DNA of 64,000 nt from Metaphire vulgaris (taxonomy: Eukaryota > Annelida > Clitellata > Crassiclitellata > Megascolecidae), in NCBI GenBank assembly GCA_018105865.1, contig CM030841.1, positions 10,931,182 to 10,995,181 of the forward strand. The letters are read 5' to 3'. Of this stretch, positions 45,926 through 63,772 are shown one piece after another. Made by a program: the position numbers and the translations under genes. The number at the start of each line of letters is the position of its first letter. Position 1 is the first letter of the stretch. The notes under the pieces were generated by a model. The model was not told where the DNA came from. It searched no databases and worked only from the letters and a program-made list of their open reading frames with translations.

Positions 45926-46640
45926 TTTGTCTGTTTGCCAATTAGGCCCTACTTATAGTTTCCCGCAGATTTTGCCACTGTTAACTCGATGGCCGAGTGT
46001 AGCCTATGGTTAACAACGGAACTGTGTGGGCGACGACCGTTTCAATAATCAGATTTATACAGTAGACCGAATGAACTGTTGTTGCGGTTCCTGTTTCGAG
46101 TGGGCCACTTTTCAGAACCGTCTCAACCACGCTTTAATAAGACACTTGCATCTCAAAACTCATATTAAGGTAACGTGACGTCGTCGACATTAATTTAAGG
46201 TAAGAGACGTTTGATTCATCTCGCGTTCATTTCTTCTATCGCAAAATATCGAAGATTTGTCGTTTGGGTGTCATTAGTGACTTTTTAAGTCCAATATTAT
46301 CGATAAGTTATACAATAAGTGCTTCTTTTTCTATTATTTTGTCGATAAGCATTGAGATATAGTAAGATTTTGGGTTCACTGTTTGTAGTAATTAGTTCCA
46401 TTCCTTTAATCTTGTGGCTAAGAATTCTGACTTCTTTTTGATAACGTCAGGTCTGTCGCTATAGATTATCTAAATCAGACAGACTGGCTTAGTAAATGGT
46501 GCTTGTCCTTTTCAAAATCTGGTTCCTGACATTCGTCGGTGTCGAAATAATTATCTGCTATAGATCTTCATCAGAACTGTCGCTGTCAGCAGGTGATGCG
46601 TTCAGGTGGTTTATTGACCTTAATTCTCAGTATTTGAGCG
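45926..46640. other. Intergenic stretch
   Basis: No gene or repeat recognised. Confidence 0.4.
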
Positions 46641-46663
46641 CCTAAGAATAAGTAGCTACCAGT

Positions 46664-46815
46664 GTTGTAAAGTATTTAAATACTTTAGTATTTAAATACT
46701 ATTTAAATACTTTGTCCAGTATTTAAGAAAGTATTGAAATACCCACCCAAAATTAAGTATTTAACTATTTAAATACCATAGAGTATTTGGATGTATTTAA
46801 AAAAAGCTAAATACT
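46664..46815. mobile_element. Phrase-MITE, CAGTGTTGTAAAGTATTT type (partial)
   Basis: Starts CAGTGTTGTAAAGTATTT; the body is repeated AAGTATTTAAATAC words. A clear right terminus is lacking, perhaps lost to the adjoining GGAACG-rich element (46822-47080). Confidence 0.55.
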
Positions 46816-46821
46816 TTTGAT

Positions 46822-47080
46822 CAGGTTTTTTAGCCGGAACGAGGCGGAACGGCGTTCCGGAAAATCGGATGACTGGTATTTTAAAAAATAGCTGTGACGA
46901 CTAAAAAAAGGTCGTCGTCCGGAAAATGGAGTGTTTTTTTTCTTCAAAACTGTGACAATTAAACATTCTGAAAAATGGAGTTTTTAAACTACTAAACTTC
47001 TAAAAAGTAAAAAGTCATCACCGAAATTTAGAAATTTAAGGGCGCAAAATGGAAATCTTGCCCCGTTCCGGAAATTATTT
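46822..47080. mobile_element. Possible MITE with TTCCGG-rich ends
   Basis: Left part GGAACGGCGTTCCGGAAAA, right part CCCCGTTCCGGAAAT. Core variants GACGACTAAAAAAAGGTCGTC near 46897 (written as GACGACT, A-run, GGTCGTC). Ends are not sharply defined. Confidence 0.45.
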
Positions 47081-47376
47081 GTTTACAAAAAGGCCCTGCT
47101 TTTGATTTATTGCAATTTCACGTGCAAGATTTTCTATTAGTTCGTCAGTCGTTTCTACATTTTCTTTGCTGGTGGTTTTAGACAGTTGAGCATAAAGTAG
47201 GTCTACATTGACATTGTTCGAAATAATTTTAACTAACATTTCTTTACACAATTTTGATGACATAATAAAGGAACGAAAATAGACGGATTATGTGCTTATA
47301 TATGTATTGTACAATATATATAATATATAAAATATATATATAGGCCTATAATATATATCTATGCGCAATATATAGG

Positions 47377-47381
<5 letters not shown>

Positions 47382-47425
<44 letters not shown>
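47382..47425. repeat. (TA)n microsatellite
   Basis: TA run beside two TAGGCCTA palindromes. A second, about 56 bp, is at 48007-48062. Confidence 0.95.
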
Positions 47426-47428
<3 letters not shown>

Positions 47429-47465
47429 CAGTATACATTATATTGCGCCATGTAGCGGTCTACCC

Positions 47466-47710
47466 CAGAGCCGTAGCTAGGGTTTTCGGCGCCCTGGGCA
47501 AGATTTATATTTTGCGCCCCTAAATTACGGTGATGACCTTTTTAATTACGGTGGTGACCTTTTTTTAGTCGTCACAAAGTCACAAAAGACCTTTTTTTAT
47601 TCGGCATAGCTATTTTTAATTAATTTTTTACACCCAAAATGCGCCCCACCCCACCCACCGGTCGGCGCCCGGGGCGGCTTGACCCCCTGCCCCCCCTAGT
47701 TACGGCTCTG
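47466..47710. mobile_element. hAT-like MITE, CAGAGCCGTAGCTAGGG ends
   Basis: Ends CAGAGCCGTAGCTAGGG and CCCTAGTTACGGCTCTG with a perfect 8-bp duplication GTCTACCC at 47458-47465 and 47711-47718. Confidence 0.93.
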
Positions 47711-48002
47711 GTCTACCCGAGTATTTCTAAAGAGCGTAAGAAGTCGGCTTAATGTTTTGTAAGATAATATCTTATAGGCAGCCAATTGAAATAGACAAGA
47801 AATCAATAAAACCGTCCCTCACCATTCTAAACCATTTCTTTTCTGGCCTTGAGTATGGCAATATGGCAGTCCTTTTGACTAAAGGCAGCTGTAAGTCTAA
47901 GCATGTCCAAGTGTGCGCACGGGTAATTGTGGACTTATATGGAAACCCAACCCAAAATTGCTATATAGGCCTATATATACAGTATATATAGGCTATATAT
48001 TT

Positions 48003-48067
<65 letters not shown>

Positions 48068-48586
48068 CACGAGGATGGACGTGGAACTATGGCTATCATT
48101 ATTCTTCTCGTAGTTATCATTATATCTGCTATGATATCAACAGTATCCAGTATCTATTTTCCCATCGAGAATGAAACTGGATGAACTTTCTGATACTCTT
48201 TTCTGAATCAGATCTAAGGTCTTAAGCGAATGCGTGTATTTGGTCTAAACACGGTATTCATCAGACACAGAATCTGTGCTGGTAACTGTAGCCTATATGC
48301 GTATAATGATGCATTCGGTCATGGTGAAAATAAAGTAATATTTAAGTTAAGCTATGAGAAAATGGGTTAATCAAAGGGTGCACGGGTTTATACGGCAATT
48401 GACGGAAGTTGGGGACAGAACTGCCCAATATCCGTTTTATTAAAAATTATTAATCTTTTGGAAAAGCGTTCTCGAAAAACGAACCCAGGCGTTTTGACAG
48501 TAGAGTATGAGTGTTTTAAACGTCACCTTGCATCTCAAAACGATCGTTCGTCGCTCTCTCTCTCTCTATATATATATCTCTCTCTC

Positions 48587-48788
48587 CAGGGGCGTATCCA
48601 GGAATATGATTTGGGAGGGTATAAATGTTTGGAAGGGGGGTATAAACCTTAACTACAAACCATATAAACTACATATAGACACATACATGTATAAAACCAC
48701 ATATAAATCACATAAAAACTTTAAGGTAGACTGATTTTTTTGGGGTGGGGTATATACACCGATATACACCTCCGTCGCTACGCCCCTG
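48587..48788. mobile_element. MITE with CAGGGGCGTATCCAGG ends
   Basis: Ends CAGGGGCGTATCCAGG and GTCGCTACGCCCCTG. Flanked by TCTCTCTC on both sides, within a CT repeat. Confidence 0.75.
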
Positions 48789-49298
48789 TCTCTCTCCATT
48801 AAATCCTGCCAGTGGCGCCATTCAAACTAAACCTCGTCTGCACCTGAAACTCAGAATGGGTTACATTGATTGCCACAAGCGAAAGTTGTCAGACGTCAAG
48901 GCTTGTGTGACGATAATGGAAATGTCAAATGAAACTCAACCGAAAGAAACTTGTATAGTCTATACATGTGGTGGTTGTATGGCTATAGAAATCTCCATCA
49001 GTATAGTAGGCCTACTGCTGAGAAACAATCGACCGCATGCAACTATTCAGTTGGTGGAACGTGGCTTTGTGTATGATTTTCTATTACTATTATTATAGCC
49101 TATAGTGTTCTCAAATAGGTTCTGTATGACCTTGCCAGCTAAACGGCTTGCTGGACGTTGGAGCTATATAGGGCCTACGTCTCTCAATTCACGACCTATG
49201 GCTGATGAGCGTATGCGGCTATTCCCGGAAGAATGGACTCTTGCGGGGGGGTGGGGGGGGTTACATCGCTGAAGAACAAAACAGGTTTCGGTTTCTTT
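48789..49298. other. Intergenic stretch
   Basis: No gene recognised. The 117-codon frame 48745-49098 begins inside the MITE and has no domain. Confidence 0.4.
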
Positions 49299-49585
49299 CA
49301 GAGTCGTAGTCAGGATTTCCGGATTAAGGGGGGTTTGGTTTTCGGTTTTGACACCGCGAGCAACTTCGGAAAAATCTTGACAAGCAAAAACAGGTTATCT
49401 GCCCTATTTTTGGCTATTTTTCCTGACAAGCAAAGAAGGGTCGTCGCCTTTTTAAACCGTTACATTCTATAACCAAGGGGGGGGTGGCTCCCAAAATCGC
49501 GCCCCAAAATTTAAAATGCGTAGAAACTCATTAAAAATATTTTTTTGGCAGCCAAGGGGAGTTTAACCCCTTGGCTACGTCACTG
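49299..49585. mobile_element. MITE, CAGAGTCGTAGTCAGG/TTGGCTACGTCACTG ends
   Basis: Imperfect inverted ends. Two core copies, TTGACAAGCAAAAACAGG (49376) and CCTGACAAGCAAAGAAGGG (49424). Confidence 0.7.
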
Positions 49586-49657
49586 TTTTTTTAGTAACAT
49601 CGCCAGCCATTTAGGCGTCTTTGTAACATCGCCATTTTGCCATTTATAATAATCTTT

Positions 49658-49762
<105 letters not shown>

Positions 49763-50798
49763 TTGTCTGCTAATAACGATTTTATTTCAGTCTACTGACA
49801 CTTTTTCTGATTAGGCTAAATCAGACCATGTCAGTGTTTTGCGGCTCTTGTCAAGTTATAAACTCCAATATTTCTTGTGAAGTCTCTCTTACTGTAGTCC
49901 CCTACACAGGCCTATATATGGACCTAATCAATCATATCCTCTGTTGAGCTTACGAAGAATGTTGAAAGGGTAACGCTCTTAAAATTCTCTCTCTCTCTCT
50001 CTCTCTAATTCAAAAAGCGTTACTATAAAGAGCAGTAGGCTTAATTTGTTAGGCCCTAATTAATCTTAGTGCTCGCTTAATTAAGAAAATTATTTATTGA
50101 CGCAACTCCGTGTCAGCTCTTTGTTCGATTAGAATAATAACAAATCATTCTTCTTTTCTAATTAATTAGCGGCTAATTAGCGTCATCGAGTCTTTTGGAG
50201 TAGATTAGTATCGAGCGATGCCCTAGGGCAACAGCCAAATTCGGTTAGAAGAGAAGTGAGCTCCCTTAAGCTTGAAATACTTTTATCAGAACTCTGAAGG
50301 CTTGTATATGAAAATTTCCAGAAAGAAGAATATTCGCCATTTCTGGTAAAAAAAATCATTTTAAATCCTACACAACTCTTTCTACAGTAGATAACTCGAA
50401 TGATAAATACACAAAGTGTCTTTTATTTTCATCAAAATACAGATTCAGTTCCTTCTACAAATAAAAAAAAAAAAAGCTTTAGCTTTTTCTATTGGTTCAA
50501 GAACATTTAGAAAATGGCAACAAACTTAAAACTAAAGAAACTATTAATGCCGTCATTTTCATTGTAGATCAACAGGCATGGTACAAATGCAGACCAGAGA
50601 AAAGTGCCTTTCCAAATTCTAGGACTGATGGACGACCTAAGGAACTCCTGCAGAATAAAGTTTTAGAACGAATTTCCCTGTTTTCCGACACATCGGACGG
50701 AGTCTTCAAGAACTTTAGAAATTTGTGAAGAGTGGTGACTTATGGACTATACACATTTGTAATTGTTCATGGTATTTACACACACATGCCTGCGCTTT
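49763..50798. other. Intergenic stretch
   Basis: CT run at 49988-50006, otherwise no repeat recognised. The 78-codon frame at 50492-50728 has an even amino-acid mix (DQQAWYKCRPEKSAFPNSRT) but no family I know. Confidence 0.35.
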
Positions 50799-51118
50799 GG
50801 GGATATTTTACACCACCCCTAACCCCCAACCCCCCGAATTTGAGATCGACACTCCCCCAAAATAGCCCTCGAACACCCCCTCCAATTCGAGAAGTAACAC
50901 GTCCAACTTTATTTCTCTGATGACCTTTTTTCTTGTCAGACTTTTTGAGACCTGATATGGTTTTTTTTGCTTGTCAGAATTTTTCGAGATTTGATCAGGT
51001 TTTTGGGTTTTTTCCTGTCAGACTTTTTTGTGGGATGACTTTTTTCACACTTATTCGGCAGAGACCTCCCAAATTTTACCAACACCCCCTTAAATTCACG
51101 ATCCTAGAAATAACCCTC
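50799..51118. mobile_element. CAGGGATATTTTACACC-family MITE
   Basis: Left GGGGATATTTTACACC, right GATCCTAGAAATAACCCTC. Three core-like stretches in reverse (GACCTTTTTTCTTGTCAG, TTTTTTGCTTGTCAG, CCTGTCAGACTTTT). It ends about 155 bp before the receptor start codon. Confidence 0.7.
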
Positions 51119-51272
51119 CTGCGCTGTTTTCATGCAATGAAGCTTATCTACGTGTAGCCTGGAAGATAATATCGATATCGTCTACTTGAATTTCATCGAC
51201 TTAATGGTTTTTAGTTAAAAGCCAAGATCTGTATTAACGGCCAATTGGATTGGCCGCTACTGTCCCGCGAAG

Positions 51273-53343
51273 ATGTCGAGAACTGGGAAACCTGATGCCA
51301 GTGTATTAATAAGCGGACCTACGTCTTTCACTTCCTTCGCCGAAATCGAGGACGAGCCAACCGCCAGCGCATTAGCGGCTGCGGCTGGAGCTCTCGGCCT
51401 CAACTTCGACGTTCACCGTGGTCGCAACCATTCCGACGACTGCTTCGACAACGCCACCGAGTGGGACGAATGGGCGAGTTACTCTTTGGGGAGCAACAAC
51501 AACAACAACAACAACGGCAACAACGGCAACAACAACAACGGCAACATCTCTCAGTATTCTACGTGGCAGATCGTCGTTCTGGCAACTCTCGCGGGCGCCA
51601 CCAGCGTCGTCACCATCGGGGGGAACTTCATCGTCATCTTGTCTTTCATCGTGGAACGGGCGATACGTCAACCGACCAACTACTTCATCGCCTCCCTGGC
51701 GGTCAGCGACCTGCTCATCGGGTCCGTCTCGATGCCCTTCTACACCGTCTACCTGCTGGCCGGACAGCGATGGCCGCTCGGCGAGATCCTCTGCGACCTC
51801 TGGTTGTCCGTCGACTATACCGTCTGTCTCTGTTCCATCTACACGGTCCTCTGCATAACCGTCGACCGCTTCTGCTCCGTCAAGATCCCCGCTCGGTACC
51901 GGGACTGGAGGACGGAAAACAAGGTGCTGGCGATGATAGCGGTCACCTGGGCGGTACCTGTGCTCGTCTTCTTCACCTCCATCTTCGGCTGGCAGTATTT
52001 CGTCGGCGAGCGCACCGTTCCCGATGGTAAATGCTACGTCCAGTACATGGAAGCCGCCCTGTTCAACTGCCTTCTTCAGGTCGGCTACTTCTGGATAACG
52101 CTGACGATAATGTTCGCCCTGTACACGGGCATCTATCGGGTGGTGCTGAACCTGTCGCGAAAGTCCGACGCAAAGCAGAAGATGCTGACCAAGATGGTCG
52201 GCGTCGTCGGGTCGGCGATGCAGATGAGACCCGTCGTCGTCGTCGTCGACGACGACGACGACAATAACCGCGTCCCTGAAGAGAATCATATTCGTCGTCA
52301 GAATCGCAGTGAAAATTCGGCGACCAGCGACGAGCAGGACTCGCCAGACGCGTCCAAGCAGACACGGCGATCCTCCGAACGACTCTTTCCCAACAGCCGC
52401 GTCGATGAGATCGATCGCGACCGATGCCGATCGCCGGTTTCCAGTGGTAGGGGGTTGAATAAGGGCGAGCTGGAGCAGAATAGCTGCTCGCGGTTTAGCA
52501 ACAGAGAAAGACTGAAAGGCGGAGGGGCTGGATCGACGGAAACACTCGTCAGAAACGGTAATGACGAAGGCTGCCAATCTGGAACGGCTATGCCTCGAGT
52601 AGGTGTCGTGATCGGAGAGGCAAGAGATGGTGTGCCTCTTCTCTCGCATTCCGGAACTTTGACCCAGCTGTACGATGCCATCGATACAAACGAAACTCCT
52701 CCTCCGGCAGCGACAGAAGAGGCATCGATGACCCAGACACCATGCCAGTCATCGTCCGCTGGTCTGGAAGCGGCAAGCCTCGACGATGGCGGCGACACCT
52801 CGGAATTGCATCCGGGTGGTAAAGAAACCTTACAGGTACCTGGGCGGGTGTCCGGGGCGTCGACTGTCGGGAATCACTCAAGGAGAACTGCAGCTCCGTC
52901 GGCGACGATCCGCCGGCGTCGAAGGACGTCAGGAAGGACTCGATAGTCGTGATGTCGACGCGCCGATGCAGCTACAGTCTCGGCACCACCGTCAATAATC
53001 ATAATTCCAAGTGGACGCATCGTCGACAGTCTCTCCGACTGCGCGGACCCACGGAGCGACGACTGGCCGCCAGTTCGAGCGAGAATCGAGCGAGGAAGGC
53101 GCTGCGTACGATCACCGTCATCCTCGGCGCCTTCGTGCTGTGCTGGACCCGTGGCACGTACTGTCGATGGTCATCAGCTACTGTCCGCCGGACACGGTGT
53201 GCGTCAATCCGCTGCTGTACGACGTATCGTACTGGTTGTGCTATCTGAACAGTCCCATCAACCCTCTGTGTTACGCTCTGGCCAACCAGCAGTTCAAAAA
53301 GACATTCATTCGGATCATGAAATTCGACTTTCATAGGTCGTAA
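51273..53343 (+). CDS. Muscarinic acetylcholine receptor, invertebrate type C (GAR-2-like), single exon, two frame breaks
   Basis: Class-A G-protein-coupled receptor for acetylcholine. The first frame (51273-52946) has an N-terminus with sequons N52, N60, N91 and a poly-Asn run, TM1 about 98-124, TM2 136-158, and TM3 with the aminergic Asp181. A DRF variant of the DRY box is at 198-200 and the Cys174/Cys254 disulphide pair is present. [13 protein letters not shown] and [18 protein letters not shown] are diagnostic of the GAR-2/mAChR-C group. Loop 3 is very long and contains V5D5. TM6 ([20 protein letters not shown]) is one frame back, and TM7 with [20 protein letters not shown] and the stop at 53343 a further frame back. 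Each step equals one missing base: one between about 52823 and 52946, the other in GGACCCGTGG at about 53148, where ACC CCG TGG is expected. Assembly error or a young pseudogene. No intron is needed. Confidence 0.9.
52233..52262. repeat. Perfect 30-bp palindrome in receptor loop 3
   Basis: Five GTC units followed by five GAC units, encoding V5D5. It is self-complementary over its full length, so it can extrude as a hairpin. Confidence 0.95.
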
Positions 53344-53553
53344 ATCAAGCAACAGTCGAGAGCACTGCCACGATCGCTTATTATGCAAGTCAAACCTCGC
53401 TCCGGAGTCCGGAGAGCGGTACTATTTACCAATCAATTTCTTCCGAAAATCAGAACTGCATCAGTTCTGGGTGTTACACTCTCGATCGCTAACGGTTACG
53501 CCTCCAGGTTATGCGTCGACCGAAGTTTGAACCGTAAACCTCATGACTAACAG

Positions 53554-53864
53554 CAGTGGTGTAGCCAAGGCGGGCTTGGGGGTTAAAACCCCCTTGGGCG
53601 CCGACGAAACATTTTAAAGTGTTTCCATGCATTTTAAATTTTCGGACAAGGTTTTGAGGGTCAAACCCCCTTTGGGACTGCTGAAAAAATTTTTTAAGCG
53701 CCATAGTGCTTGTCAGCATCTGAAAGGACACATTTTAGAAGGAAAGGCATAGGATAGATACATATAGGGTGGCTTTCTTTGCTTGTCAAGATTTTTCAAA
53801 AGTTGGTTACGGTCAAAAGTCAAAACCAAACCCTCCCCTTCCGGAAATCCTGGCTACGCCACTG
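53554..53864. mobile_element. hAT-like MITE, CAGTGGTGTAGCC family
   Basis: Ends CAGTGGTGTAGCCAAGG and CCTGGCTACGCCACTG with a perfect 8-bp duplication ACTAACAG at 53546-53553 and 53865-53872. Core TTTCTTTGCTTGTCAAG at 53774. It lies 200 bp after the receptor stop. Confidence 0.93.
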
Positions 53865-54211
53865 ACTAACAGTCTAACAGACCAGCCCGCAAACTATTGG
53901 ACTTTCAAGTCAAGTAGAAAGAAAGCCGTATTAGACCTAAGGCCAATTAATGAATTCAAATGGCCATATCTTCAGTGGCGGCGTCAGATTGTTAACTATA
54001 AGACAGGACTTGTAGCAGGAACTGAAATTTTTGCCAATGTCAGCCCAATCAGATAAATTTTAGGTCAATCACAAAATTGCGCAATGCATATGCAATCAAT
54101 TGCAATTAAGCTTGCTGTCAAGTTGCTGATTGCAATAATAATCATCAATTCATAATTGATTCTTAATGCTGTGCGCATTATTCCCTATTATAGACCAAGA
54201 AGTAGAAACAC

Positions 54212-54358
54212 CAATAGCGTGCAGAAAGGGGGCGATGAGGCGGTGGTCCCGGGCGCCGACCAGAGGGGGCAAAATTGACTTGGCGACCTTTTTCTGACAG
54301 ATGGGGGGCGCCAAATTCTTTTTGGCCCCGGGCGCCGACCACTCTCTGCACGCCACTG
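54212..54358. mobile_element. MITE with CAATAGCGTGCAGA/TCTGCACGCCACTG ends
   Basis: Imperfect inverted ends. CCCGGGCGCCGACCA occurs in both orientations inside. Immediately adjacent to the next element. Confidence 0.7.
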
Positions 54359-54363
54359 AGAAA

Positions 54364-54539
54364 CAGTGGCGGTTCCACACGGGGGGCCCGTGCCCCTATT
54401 GAATGCCTGGCCCCTCATTGGCCCACCCTGTTGGAACCCTATACATATTGGTACATACCTAAAAACAAATGGTTATCCCCATGTTTGAAGTTGCACTCCC
54501 AACGCCCACCCCACTTGCCAAATCCTTGAGCCGCCACTG
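54364..54539. mobile_element. hAT-like MITE, CAGTGGCGG family
   Basis: Ends CAGTGGCGGTTCCACACGG and TTGAGCCGCCACTG with a perfect 8-bp duplication CTGAGAAA at 54356-54363 and 54540-54547. The left duplication overlaps the end of the preceding element, so this insertion is the younger. Confidence 0.93.
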
Positions 54540-54887
54540 CTGAGAAACACGCAGTGAGTAGTGATAGTAACTGTCATCAGTATACAGTCTGAGTGGACGG
54601 TATGCTATACAGTGAGTAAGGACAGTATACCTGAGCTGAAAAATCAATATTTTCTGATTTTTGGCAGATTCTGTCTCTGTCAGTCTCCTGTCGTTCTGTG
54701 TATACACATTGTACACATTTTAAAAAATCAGAGGAAAAGCTCAGAATAGGCCGCTGTTAAGTGATAACTACAGAGCAGGCCTACAGACAAGCTGAGAGAG
54801 CTATTGAACAGTAACAGTATGCTGCAGTTCGGTCTGTTCGGAAACATTTTTATGAACATGCCAACAACTCGCTGCATATATCCGAGT

Positions 54888-55430
54888 TGTACTCGAGGTT
54901 TTTGTACTTGTCTTCTTGTACTTGTACTGAGTTTTAGGAATGCAAGTACTTGTACTTGTACTTGTCGCCAAATCTTGATGAAGCAGGTACATCTCTGGCT
55001 ACATGTCAATGGTACCATCGGCTAAATGACAAGCACATCCTCAGATGCCAAGTAAAACTCAACGATATTTCTCAACCACTGATACCATCGTATTTTGGAA
55101 CAGTGAAGTTAATAGAAAAAGTTGCTGAACGAGCGCTCTGGCAGCTTGTCGAGACCGTGTTAATATGACCGATGCAAGACTATCATCTCTAATTTTAGTG
55201 CAACTGTGATGATATTTAGATGCTAATAGTGTCGATTTTATTCGTCGGACAGGCCTCGGACAAAATGTCACGGACAAAATGTCATGAGAAAATGTCATGG
55301 GGACAAAATGTCAGCGAAAAAATGTCCACTTGTACTTGTACTCGGAGGCCAGGTACCAACCTCAAAACTCGGAGTTTTTGGAATGCCTTGTACTTGTACT
55401 CGGAGGCCAGGTACTTGTACGCTTGAAGCA
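54888..55430. mobile_element. TACTTG-phrase element pieces
   Basis: Two blocks (54890-54970 and 55325-55428) made of the word CTTGTACTTGTACT. Between them at 55258-55325 lie four copies of ACAAAATGTC. Similar in design to the other phrase-MITEs; termini unclear. Confidence 0.55.
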
Positions 55431-55605
55431 TTTAAACATCTCTGTCCATAGTTTTTGCTCTTCTCGAGTGCATCGCCAAATCAGATAGGTAGGTACTCGT
55501 CACTCATCGAGGTTCGAAAATAAGTTTCAACTCGTTTCAAATTGCTGAACGAGCGCTCAGCAGCGTCAGTGAATAGACCTAAATCCCAATTCCACGAGTT
55601 AGGGT

Positions 55606-55749
55606 CAGTGTTTTATCCAGGCCTGTTAGGAGGGGAGACACCCCCCAACCTCAAAATCCCCCTCCAATCGCAGCATTAAAATTGTGTGCACTGAACTGTG
55701 CCTTTTCCTCTCCACCCAAGTCAATCCCCCCCGTCTGGATAAAACACTG
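55606..55749. mobile_element. MITE, CAGTGTTTTATCCAG family, copy 2
   Basis: Perfect 15-bp inverted ends CAGTGTTTTATCCAG and CTGGATAAAACACTG. Flanking octamers GTTAGGGT and GTTGGGGC match at six of eight. Confidence 0.82.
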
Positions 55750-57382
55750 GTTGGGGCCATTGAGTAGGCCTTGGGGTCAGTATTCTGAGAATGGATGAAA
55801 GGTGCTTGACACAGCAACGTTTTTTGACTTCGCCCAAAAATGTCGATGCCCCCCACCCCTATTCCGGAATTATGGGAACATCACTGTTCCAGAATAGAGG
55901 GTACCGTAATGGATACCGGTCAGCTTGGTCAGATACGGCTGGGGGAGCGTCATGAGCTGGCACTGAGGATCTTAAAAAATAGGATATCATCAGATTCGAC
56001 AATTCGCACAACTTATCCCATTTTTTTATCGGCTTTGCATGAATTACTTCACCACCAGACTAGAACCAAATAGGGAGCCTGGTCCCCTGTGCCTTTTTTG
56101 GGCATTACACTTGTGCTACAACAGCAGTAAACTAACAACATAGTAGCGGGTACTTAAAAATCTGAAAAATTTTTAAGAGAGCATTTTTTCAGCCAAACTA
56201 TCTGTAGTCTTCAAGTTTTGATTGGAAATTTTGAAATAACATTTACTTGATCAATGAATCTATGTTGAACTTCAATAAAACAAACACTGCCAAGCTATTA
56301 AATTGTAAATCATAAAACCTGAGCACATATAGCTGCTCTGCTTATAATATTTCATGAAAGAGAAAACAAAATGAATGATTACTATTGCTGTAATTATAAC
56401 AATCAACTACTGTTGTGGTTAGCCTTCCAACGCTCGCCTACTTTGTACAGTGGCTGCCACAATTGACAAAGACTGATTTCATCTCCAAAAATCAATGTTA
56501 TTATCTGCCATTCAGTGCAAATGCAGCAAATATGATGGCATATTCTAAAATGCAAAGTCAATTGCATGTACTTCAACGCATTAGAAATGGCAACAGAAAA
56601 CACTCAACTTAAATAACATAATTAAAATTGCTACAGCATAAGGTCTGTCACACAGTGCATTTAACTGGAAACCAGGACGAATGACAAACATGGACATCAT
56701 CAATTCCAATGCACAAGTCAATAATTATAAAGTTAATTATTACATCAATTCTCTTCATCGTTTGAAATTATTCCTAGCTGCACTACAAATTCTTGATGTC
56801 ATCATGCACACATCAAATAAAGCAGATTTAATCTTCAATCTAAATAAATAAATAAACTATTATATTATCAGATTCTTAGTTTATTCCACTAAGTAACATC
56901 TACCAGTAAATTATATTCAAACGAAATCTTGTTTATCAGCTGAATCTGGCAGCCACAGCCATTTTTGAACAACCTTTTACTTATCTCTACTTTCTGGTGA
57001 CAATTTACAGTAAAACCCCATTACATTGACTCAGATTAGATGGATCTCTGGCTGAGATTCAATTGGTACCTTAGGATCAAAGATGGATACACTTGTAGAT
57101 CTCTTGAATTCTGTGGAAAACACAAGTTTGGCCTGCAGCCACATATGCAAGTGAGAAGTAGAATGAAGAAAAGGGATGAAAAGAAAATTAAGGCCTTTTA
57201 AATGAAAGGGCTTTATTATATTCCACAGAATTCAAAATTTCAGGAAAGCCTATCAAATATTAAATTGTGAGCAACACATTTTAAAAATGCCAATCAAATC
57301 AGTGAAATTAAATAAAGAGTTCTGAATTATAATCTGGCTGAAAGTCAGAATTGATATAAATAATCTGACATCTTTTGTCACT
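55750..57382. other. Intergenic stretch downstream of DARS1
   Basis: AT-rich with no recognised gene; likely includes the 3' UTR of the minus-strand gene ending at 57383. A partial CAGTGGCG-type element may lie at 55830-55890. Confidence 0.4.
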
Positions 57383-62899
<5,517 letters not shown>

Positions 62900-62998
62900 C
62901 TGCCAAAAAGGAAGTAACTTCAACTTAAAATTTAGAGTTCTAACAGAAATTTCAGAAGTCACAGTCAAAATAACAACTACATTCTGCAATACAAATGG

Positions 62999-63588
62999 CA
63001 GTGATGGGCAAGATACTATTTTGAAAATAGTATTTCTATTTTGAAAATAAAAATACTATTTTATTTTGTATTTTAAAAATAATTTTAAAATTATTTTATT
63101 TCATTATTTTCAAAATAGTTTTAAGAAGTATTTGTGACCTTAACAGAAATACTTTTCCAAAATATTTTTTCAAAATAAAAAATTTAAGAATTTTATCTAA
63201 GTTTGTTGTCAATTTTGTAAGGCTAACAGACTTACATTGAAATACACATATGAAATGTTCAACAGTTCATAAAATTATGCTAACTTTTCGAGGAACTGAT
63301 ATTTACGGTTGGTTTTTAGTTTCTACTGGCCATAATGGACGATGGACTGTGTTGAATCTGCTGCTGTAGAAAACCTTAATACAATATTGTGATGCAAATG
63401 CAAGAAAATTTATTGACGTAAGGCAAAGTCTAAAAGTATTTTCCAAAAAGTATTTTGAAAATACTATTTTATTTTGTATTTTGCAAATACTTTTGTAAAG
63501 TATTTCATTTTGTTATTTTAAAAATACTTTTTAACTATTTTTTTTTCTATTTTGAAAATACTTTTGAAAAGTATTTTGCCCATCACTG
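62999..63588. mobile_element. hAT-like phrase-MITE, CAGTGATGGGCAA ends
   Basis: Ends CAGTGATGGGCAAGATACT and AAGTATTTTGCCCATCACTG with a perfect 8-bp duplication ACAAATGG at 62991-62998 and 63589-63596. Both subterminal regions are made of ATTTTGAAAATACT words. Confidence 0.93.
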
Positions 63589-63772
63589 ACAAATGGTATA
63601 GTCCATCTGATTCAAATATTCAAACTCTTTATTGGGCAGTATGCACTGCCAAAATTAACATAACACAAAAAATATGCACTCTCCAAAGGACTATATTAAT
63701 AGGATTATATTAGTACAGTCATTAAACTGTTTAACCATATTGCCCTGAGAAACCAAAAAAATTGGTTTGGCC

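Noticed and set aside
50492..50728. Possible short gene
   Set aside because: Balanced composition but no start context, splice partner or family resemblance; left as unassigned intergenic sequence.
51372..52649. 425-codon minus-strand frame opposite the muscarinic receptor
   Set aside because: Shadow of the GC-rich receptor coding sequence; acidic/basic low-complexity with no domain.
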